Source: an uncultured Verrucomicrobiota bacterium
GTDB taxonomy: Bacteria; Verrucomicrobiota; Kiritimatiellia; CAIVKH01
Reading direction: 5' to 3'
NCBI GenBank assembly: GCA_937996795.1
Contig: CALKUH010000027.1
Coordinates: 1 to 12,524, forward strand
Length of the DNA: 12,524 nucleotides
Both the position numbers and the translations under genes were made by a program. Positions within the stretch are counted from its first letter, which is position 1. Every line of letters begins with the position of its first letter. This document shows, piece after piece, positions 8,995 through 12,524 of this stretch. Below the pieces are notes generated by a model that had not been told where the DNA came from, did not search any database, and saw only the letters and a program-made list of their open reading frames with translations.

Positions 8995-9235
8995 CGAGGA
9001 CACTCGTCTTCTGGCTCCCAGCATCAGGCCTCCTCCCCGCCTTCCCGGGGTTCGGTGACCGGTGTCCAGTATCCGGTAACCGGTGGTAGAGACCGGTCAC
9101 TGATTACTGGTCACTGGTCACTTCCGCCCAGTGGCTCACGTGGGGATTTGTAGCTGGTTACAGCGGCGCGACCGCGTCCGGTTTTCACGGACTTCCGTTA
9201 GCGCCCTCGCTACGACTGCCAAAGAACTGATGCGC
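8995..9235 (-). ncRNA. Cobalamin (B12) riboswitch aptamer
   Basis: Read on the minus strand, the conserved blocks of the family occur in order. They are CGCUAACGGAAG (9203-9192); a GUCCG/CGGAC hairpin enclosing UGAAAAC; the B12-box-like GCGGUCGCGCCGCUGUAACC (9175-9156); GAGCCACUGGG (9137-9127); CGGGAAGGC (9047-9039); UGAUG; and GAGCCAGAAGACGAG (9017-9003). GCC/GGC of the fourth and fifth blocks can form P7. UCUUUGG near 9225-9219 can pair with CCAGAAGA to form P2. The aptamer senses a cobalamin and controls the secreted-protein/pseudopilin unit downstream through the terminator at 8901-8941. P8 is greatly extended by repeats. The outer limits are approximate. Confidence 0.9.
9055..9121 (-). 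repeat. Degenerate heptamer repeats forming the riboswitch P8 hairpin
   Basis: About nine 7-nt units, variants of GTGACCA, GTAATCA, GTTACCG, GATACTG and GACACCG on the minus strand, run without gaps except for one 6-nt unit. Arms 9055-9084 and 9092-9121 (30 nt each) fold around a 7-nt loop with few mismatches. The block sits exactly between the P7 strands of the cobalamin aptamer. Similar short tandem heptamers are known from cyanobacteria (STRR repeats). Confidence 0.8.
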
Positions 9236-9264
9236 AGCCTGAGCACAGGATGGCGGATTGTCAA
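9236..9264 (-). promoter_or_regulatory. Possible promoter of the riboswitch transcript
   Basis: A perfect TTGACA (9259-9264, minus) stands 17 bp before CAGGCT (9236-9241), which is a poor -10 (2 of 6). Initiation here would start the RNA near 9229, at the 5' edge of the aptamer, which fits. The weak -10 keeps this tentative. Confidence 0.3.
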
Positions 9265-9298
9265 CTGCGCGGGGACGGCTGACTTCAAAATTTTCGGC

Positions 9299-9374
9299 GG
9301 GATGAACAGGATGGACCGGATGAGGAGGTGATTTGATGCTCCACTCCCATCCCGTGCATCCCGGTATCCTGTCT
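9299..9374. repeat. Iterated GGATG-type imperfect inverted repeat
   Basis: The left part (9299-9325) iterates GGATG-like units every 8-9 bp. The right part (about 9348-9373) carries the complementary CATCC-like units, so the element can fold on itself (for example CAGGAT at 9307-9312 with ATCCTG at 9366-9371). A T6 run follows at 9378-9383. It lies in the divergent region between hpt and the riboswitch unit. No gene or mobile-element protein is associated with it. Confidence 0.5.
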
Positions 9375-9418
9375 GACTTTTTTCTTGGGATGCTTCTGCA
9401 TTTGGTTCGCGTTAACCA

Positions 9419-9446
9419 TTGGCAATTGAAAATTCGCAATTAGGAT
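9419..9446 (+). promoter_or_regulatory. Candidate promoter of hpt
   Basis: TTGGCA (9419-9424), a 16-bp spacer and TAGGAT (9441-9446; 4 of 6) end 8 nt before the hpt ATG. The design is the same as at 1128-1155, including the shared 12-mer CCATTGGCAATT. The AGGA of the -10 box could instead serve as a ribosome binding site (9 nt spacing) for a transcript starting further upstream. Confidence 0.4.
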
Positions 9447-9454
9447 GTCCCGCC

Positions 9455-9997
9455 ATGAAGCCGCACCACGTCCGGGATGTTGTCATCAGCGCCGAAGCCA
9501 TCGCACAGCGGGTGGACACGCTGGTCAGTGAAATGCAGGCCGCGTGCCGCAGCGACAACTTCGTGATGATCGGGATCCTGCGCGGCAGCTTCATCTTCCT
9601 CGCCGACCTCGCGCGCGACCTCTACCAGCACGGCGCGCGCCCGCGCATCGACTTCCTCACGCTGGAGAGCTACGGCAGCGGCACGGAATCCTCCGGCGAA
9701 GTCCGCGTGGTAAAGGACATCCGGATGGATGTGAAGGGCGCGGACGTGATGCTGGTGGACGACATCCTCGACTCCGGCCGCACGCTCTCGTTCGGCTCAA
9801 AGCACCTGATGGACAAGGGCGCGCGTTCCGTCAAGACCGTCGCCCTGCTCGACAAACCCGCGCGCCGCGTCATCCCGTTCCAGGCGGATTTTGTCGGCTT
9901 CACCGTGCCCGATGAATTCGTCGTCGGCTACGGCCTCGACTACGACAGCTTCTATCGCGAACTGCCGTACATCGCGAAAGTCACGTTCACGGATTGA
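9455..9997 (+). CDS. hpt: Hypoxanthine(-guanine) phosphoribosyltransferase
   Basis: A 180-aa cytoplasmic purine-salvage enzyme that joins hypoxanthine (and often guanine) to PRPP, giving IMP or GMP and pyrophosphate. The PRPP-binding motif Val-Met-Leu-Val-Asp-Asp-Ile-Leu-Asp-Ser-Gly-Arg-Thr lies at about 97-109. The early Gly-Ile-Leu-Arg-Gly-Ser-Phe loop, the flexible Glu-Ser-Tyr-Gly-Ser-Gly-Thr segment and the late Lys-Pro-Ala-Arg-Arg ... Asp-Phe-Val-Gly-Phe purine-binding region are all in the expected order. The terminal Asp-Glu-Phe-Val-Val-Gly-Tyr-Gly-Leu-Asp-Tyr block is typical of bacterial Hpt. Length is normal. I chose the ATG at 9455 because AGGA stands 9 nt before it; a longer frame from TTG 9419 would begin inside the promoter-like box. 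It is a single gene, convergent with the exonuclease (36 bp between stops). Confidence 0.95.
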   Translation: MKPHHVRDVVISAEAIAQRVDTLVSEMQAACRSDNFVMIGILRGSFIFLADLARDLYQHGARPRIDFLTLESYGSGTESSGEVRVVKDIRMDVKGADVMLVDDILDSGRTLSFGSKHLMDKGARSVKTVALLDKPARRVIPFQADFVGFTVPDEFVVGYGLDYDSFYRELPYIAKVTFTD

Positions 9998-10033
9998 GCT
10001 TCGCTCGCCGGCGCGCGCGGCTACAGGCGGGGA

Positions 10034-10726
10034 TCAGAACACCAGCAGGCCGCCCGCGTCGGCGAGGAGCTGGCGGAGGGTTTTGACCTTCGGATTCTTG
10101 TTGATCCCATCCATCAGGATCTGCGCCGTGAAGAGCGCATCCACATCCCCGCGATGCAGGCCCTCCGCCTGGAGGCCGATGGAGGTGGCGAGCGGGCCGA
10201 GTTTGTGCGTCTTCTGCTCCGGATACCATGTGCGGAAGAGTTTCAGACTGTCGATGACCCCATTGCCCGGCAACGGCAGCTCCGCGCGTACGATTTCCGA
10301 CCGGACGAAATCGACATCGAACCGCGCGTTGTGCGCCATCAGGACCGCGTCGCCGATAAACGCGAGGAACTCGGGATAGATTTCGGCGAACGTGGGCTTG
10401 TCCTTGACCATGTCATCCGTGATCCCATGCACCTTGCTGACCCGCGGCGGGATCGGACGTCCGGGATTGATGAGCCAGTTCGTGCTGGCCAGCACCTCGC
10501 CGTTCTGAATTTTGACGGCGCCCAGTTCGACCACCCGCCCGTTCTTTGCGCTGAATCCGGTGGTCTCCACGTCAAATACAACGAGGGTCAGGCTCTTCAC
10601 CGGCGTGCTCATCCGGGGCAGCTGGGCGTGCTCAATGGCCGCTTGCGCAACGGAGGACAGGGCTCCGCCCAACGCAACCATCAGCCCCAATGCCATTAGT
10701 TTCGCGAGTTGTCGTTTGAGATGCAT
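10034..10726 (-). CDS. DEDDh (DnaQ-like) 3'-5' exonuclease with an apparent signal peptide
   Basis: A 230-aa protein with all three exonuclease motifs: ExoI Phe-Asp-Val-Glu-Thr-Thr-Gly, ExoII Ala-His-Asn-Ala-Arg-Phe-Asp and ExoIII His-Arg-Gly-Asp-Val-Asp. This gives the Asp-Glu-Asp-Asp-His set that binds two metal ions and removes nucleotides from 3' ends of DNA or RNA. The ATG at 10726 has GGGAG 7 nt upstream. The first about 30 residues look like a Sec signal: basic Lys-Arg start, hydrophobic core, then Val-Ala-Gln-Ala-Ala. If translated from there, the enzyme would be exported, which is unusual for the family. An internal ATG at 10612 would give an ordinary cytoplasmic protein but lacks a ribosome binding site. 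There is no polymerase, UvrC-like or BRCT extension, so it is not a full DNA polymerase III epsilon replacement by evidence. Confidence 0.88.
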   Translation of the reverse strand: MHLKRQLAKLMALGLMVALGGALSSVAQAAIEHAQLPRMSTPVKSLTLVVFDVETTGFSAKNGRVVELGAVKIQNGEVLASTNWLINPGRPIPPRVSKVHGITDDMVKDKPTFAEIYPEFLAFIGDAVLMAHNARFDVDFVRSEIVRAELPLPGNGVIDSLKLFRTWYPEQKTHKLGPLATSIGLQAEGLHRGDVDALFTAQILMDGINKNPKVKTLRQLLADAGGLLVF

Positions 10727-10779
10727 GCTCACGCTCCCATTCTCTTATTCGGTTAACCTGAACACAATTAGAGACACCG

Positions 10780-10817
10780 ATCAATCGCATAATGTTAGAA
10801 ATTTGTTAGCGATTGAT
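10780..10817. repeat. Perfect 9-bp inverted repeat upstream of the exonuclease
   Basis: ATCAATCGC (10780-10788) and GCGATTGAT (10809-10817) are exact reverse complements separated by 20 AT-rich bases that contain TGTTAG twice. The element lies 54 bp upstream of the exonuclease ATG and 14 bp past the neighbouring terminator. It could be an operator or a promoter-proximal hairpin. No U-tract follows it. Confidence 0.55.
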
Positions 10818-10831
10818 GACGCCTCTTCACG

Positions 10832-10865
10832 GAAACGCCCGGCGGGATCTACCGCCGGGCGCTTC
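10832..10865 (-). terminator. Intrinsic terminator of the outer-membrane protein gene
   Basis: A perfect 10-bp stem (10836-10845 with 10852-10861) encloses a 6-nt loop, extended by three A-T/G-C pairs after one mismatch. On the minus strand it is followed by UUU. It begins 25 bp after the stop codon at 10891-10893, the usual position for a rho-independent terminator, although the U-tract is short. Confidence 0.75.
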
Positions 10866-10890
10866 ATGAATACGCTCGTAATCGCTTGGA

Positions 10891-11406
10891 TCAGAGCGCG
10901 ATGCGAAGAGCGGCCCCCAGGGTAACCGTGTCGGAGTCCGCATCCGTATCGCTGCTTTCCAGTTCGTCCCACTGCTCGAAGCGGTAGATGGCGTGGATGT
11001 CGACATGGATCGACGGAAGCAGTTCGACGTCGAAGCCCGCGCGGAAGAAGTAGAACGGATCCTCCGCGAAATCGCCATCCGAGTAGTAACCGCCGACACC
11101 CGCCGCCCCGTAAAGGGCCTGGCCGAGGATCAGGTACGCCTGCGGTTCATACACCGCCTCCGGCGATCCGCCGAAACCCTCTTCCTTCCACTCAAGGTCC
11201 AACCCGAGACCGAGCAGGCCGGGCTTGTATTGGTAGGTCGCCACCCATGAAAAGCCATCCTCGTCCACGTCATCGGCATCGATATCGTCCAGCGTCTCCC
11301 AATAATGCGCGCCCACGCCGAGCCGATGCGCCCCCGCCTCGGCAAACGTCGACACACCGCCAAACGCCACCAGACCCGCCATCATCCATGCGATCCACTT
11401 CTTCAT
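10891..11406 (-). CDS. Small outer-membrane beta-barrel-like protein
   Basis: A 171-aa protein with a clear Sec signal (Met-Lys-Lys start, hydrophobic core, cleavage near Ala-Glu-Ala at about 24). The mature part shows alternating hydrophobic/polar strands ending in aromatic residues, Gly-rich turns and acidic Asp-rich loops (for example the Asp-Asp-Ile-Asp-Ala-Asp-Asp loop near 38-46). It ends with Leu-Gly-Ala-Ala-Leu-Arg-Ile-Ala-Leu, a plausible last strand, though without a terminal Phe or Trp. This fits an 8-strand OmpW/OmpA-like barrel; no specific family is recognised. The ATG at 11406 has GGGAGGA just upstream. The gene has its own promoter and terminator, so it is monocistronic. Confidence 0.75.
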   Translation of the reverse strand: MKKWIAWMMAGLVAFGGVSTFAEAGAHRLGVGAHYWETLDDIDADDVDEDGFSWVATYQYKPGLLGLGLDLEWKEEGFGGSPEAVYEPQAYLILGQALYGAAGVGGYYSDGDFAEDPFYFFRAGFDVELLPSIHVDIHAIYRFEQWDELESSDTDADSDTVTLGAALRIAL

Positions 11407-11458
11407 GCGTTCCTCCCGGTTGTTGTTAGTGCGATGGCGCACCCACCATCGTGTTCGA

Positions 11459-11487
11459 AGTATGTACAGCGCATCAGGATGCGTCAA
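11459..11487 (-). promoter_or_regulatory. Sigma-70 promoter of the outer-membrane protein gene, with spacer palindrome
   Basis: TTGACG (11482-11487; 5 of 6), a 17-bp spacer and CATACT (11459-11464; 4 of 6) give the best housekeeping promoter in the window. Transcription would start near 11452. A perfect palindrome CGCATC-AG-GATGCG (11470-11483) fills most of the spacer and touches the -35 box, a typical position for a repressor operator. A CGATGG/CCATCG hairpin (11432-11451) would form the very 5' end of the mRNA. Confidence 0.6.
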
Positions 11488-11603
11488 CCCGGCAGTCACC
11501 GACCCGGACCCGGGCGGCAGCCCCCCACATCCGCCTTGCCTTCCCCCGGCAAAGCGCGTACACCCGATGGGTTTTCATCAATGTAGGATCGCGCCGCCGA
11601 TAT
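11488..11603. other. Gene-free GC-rich stretch between divergent promoters
   Basis: This is the left part of the 396-bp gap between the outer-membrane protein gene and the glutamine synthetase gene. Short Pro/Arg-type frames are present on both strands but none has a ribosome binding site or a recognisable product. No tRNA, repeat array or mobile element is visible. Confidence 0.5.
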
Positions 11604-11644
11604 ATACATTTATGTATCAATTTGTGTCCACTCATTGCCGTTGC

Positions 11645-11686
11645 CCTGTTGATCAATATTTATACAACAACATCATGATAAACAGG
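11645..11686. promoter_or_regulatory. Candidate enhancer-binding (NtrC-like) dyad upstream of glnN
   Basis: CCTGTTGATCA (11645-11655) and TGATAAACAGG (11676-11686) are reverse complements at 10 of 11 positions with a 20-bp spacer. The pair is centred about 80 bp upstream of the expected sigma-54 transcription start, a usual distance for activator sites. It does not match the enteric NtrC consensus closely, so the activator is unidentified. Confidence 0.4.
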
Positions 11687-11719
11687 TTGAGCAACGCGGA
11701 ATGGAACTGCGACGCGATA

Positions 11720-11735
11720 TGGCACAGACCTTGCT
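11720..11735 (+). promoter_or_regulatory. Sigma-54 (RpoN) promoter of glnN
   Basis: TGGCACAGACCTTGCT has the -24 TGGCAC and -12 TTGCT elements with GG and GC exactly 10 bp apart, as sigma-54 requires. Transcription would start near 11746 and give a leader of about 57 nt. Its position before a glutamine synthetase gene makes chance occurrence unlikely and implies nitrogen control. Confidence 0.8.
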
Positions 11736-11802
11736 AACTAGATGCGCGACGATTTATTAGAGCTGTGTAAAGGTCCTTGAACACGAACAGGAGCATGATG
11801 CG

Positions 11803-12524
11803 ATGAAGTACACGAATGCGCGACAGGCGGCGATTGCCGCGGTGACCACGTACACGCCGAGCGGGAAGTCCTTGAACTTCCTGGACACGCCGGCCGAGAA
11901 AATCTTCGGCTCGAACGTCTTCAACGACGCCGAGATGCGGAAGCGTCTCCCGAAGAACGTGTACAAGGCGCTGACCAAGACGATCAAGCAGGGCGCGAAG
12001 CTGGACGCCGGCGTGGCCGACGTCGTCGCGCAGGCGATGAAGGAGTGGGCGATCGAGAAGGGCGCCACGCACTACGCGCATGTGTTCCAGCCGCTGACCG
12101 GCATCACCGCCGAGAAGCACGACAGCTTCCTGAACCCGGACGGCAACGACGGCGCGGTCGCCGAGTTCACCGGCAAGCAACTCATCCAGGGCGAGCCCGA
12201 CGCGTCGTCCTTCCCCTCCGGCGGCATCCGCGCGACGTTTGAAGCCCGCGGCTACACCGCGTGGGACGTGACGAGCCCGGCGTACATCCTCGAGAACCCG
12301 AACGGCACGACGCTCTGCATTCCGACGGCGTTCTGCTCGTGGACGGGCGAGGCGCTCGACAAGAAGACCCCGGTGCTGCGCTCGATGCAGGTCCTGAACA
12401 AGCAGGCCCAGCGCATCCTGAAACTCTTCGGCCACAAGGACCCCGGCTACGTGTTCGCCACCGCCGGCCCCGAGCAGGAGTACTTCCTGATCGACCGCAA
12501 CTTCTTCTTCGCCCGCCCCGACCT
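11803..12524 (+). CDS. glnN: Type III glutamine synthetase, N-terminal part (partial)
   Basis: The frame is open to the window end (240 codons plus two bases), about one third of the usual 700-730 aa. GSIII is a large double-ring enzyme that makes glutamine from glutamate, ammonia and ATP in the cytoplasm. Family marks in order are: Phe-Gly-Ser-Asn-Val-Phe (35-40); Met-Arg-Lys-Arg-Leu-Pro (45-50); Gly-Ala-Thr-His-Tyr (87-91); Phe-Gln-Pro-Leu-Thr-Gly-Ile-Thr-Ala-Glu-Lys-His-Asp-Ser-Phe (95-109), where most members have Trp before Phe-Gln; Phe-Pro-Ser-Gly-Gly-Ile-Arg (137-143); and the Gly-Pro-Glu-Gln-Glu-Tyr-Phe block (222-228) with metal-binding Glu. The ATG at 11803 has AGGAG 9 nt upstream; the two ATGs just before it run into a stop at once. 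A sigma-54 promoter precedes the gene. Confidence 0.95.
   Translation, partial: MKYTNARQAAIAAVTTYTPSGKSLNFLDTPAEKIFGSNVFNDAEMRKRLPKNVYKALTKTIKQGAKLDAGVADVVAQAMKEWAIEKGATHYAHVFQPLTGITAEKHDSFLNPDGNDGAVAEFTGKQLIQGEPDASSFPSGGIRATFEARGYTAWDVTSPAYILENPNGTTLCIPTAFCSWTGEALDKKTPVLRSMQVLNKQAQRILKLFGHKDPGYVFATAGPEQEYFLIDRNFFFARPD

Noticed and set aside
9004..9017. Reading the GCCAGAAGAC block as a chance match
   Set aside because: Considered first because the block stood alone, but the other conserved cobalamin blocks were then found in the right order upstream on the same strand.
8837..9100. N-terminal extension of the secreted protein from ATG 9100
   Set aside because: This stretch holds the 3' half of the riboswitch aptamer and the leader terminator. 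The true start at 8836 has a ribosome binding site and begins a signal peptide.
11795..11806. Tiny open frame Met-Met-Arg-stop overlapping the glnN start
   Set aside because: Its first ATG is only 1 nt from AGGAG, too close for initiation. It is more likely a by-product of the ATGATGCGATG sequence than a regulatory uORF.

Overview
The window is high-GC DNA from a Gram-negative bacterium. Three things fit the PVC group (Verrucomicrobiota/Kiritimatiellota): a prepilin-type protein followed by a Gly-rich C-terminal half, a secreted protein with a C-terminal module of a type I associate with that group, and a type III glutamine synthetase. The phylum is inferred from style, not from a marker gene. 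Coding is dense, and several gene pairs overlap at ATGA or stop/start junctions.

Layout. Bases 1-249 are the C-terminal end of a Pro/acidic-rich, membrane-anchored protein. It converges on an AsmA-like membrane protein (256-1047, minus). Divergent from that is a proteostasis/envelope operon: Hsp20 chaperone (1166-1597), Lon protease (1600-4020) and a LolA-like secreted protein (4017-4925). A four-helix SMR/EamA-like membrane protein (4909-5259, minus) overlaps the operon's end. Next, on the minus strand, come an ECF sigma factor (5895-6506) and its coupled single-pass partner, probably an anti-sigma factor (5407-5898). The partner's stop codon lies in a perfect 16-bp inverted repeat with a G-quadruplex-type loop. 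A small PUR-alpha-like nucleic-acid-binding protein (6571-6798) lies just upstream of sigma.

The most unusual block is 6937-9235 (minus). A complete-looking cobalamin (B12) riboswitch and a leader terminator precede a secreted protein of unknown function (7664-8836) and a pseudopilin (6937-7671). Neither is a recognised B12 synthesis or transport gene. The riboswitch's variable P8 arm is occupied by degenerate heptamer repeats that fold into a symmetrical 30+7+30 nt hairpin. Divergent from this unit is hypoxanthine phosphoribosyltransferase (9455-9997).

The right end holds a DEDDh exonuclease preceded by an apparent signal peptide (10034-10726, minus), a small outer-membrane beta-barrel-like protein (10891-11406, minus) and the start of type III glutamine synthetase (11803 to the window end). 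The latter has a well-matched sigma-54 promoter and an upstream dyad, which suggests nitrogen control through an NtrC-type activator.

Three start regions (1047, 1166 and 9455) have promoter-like -10 boxes only 7-10 nt before the start codon, so leaderless or very short-leader transcripts are possible. No tRNA, rRNA, CRISPR array or insertion sequence was seen.
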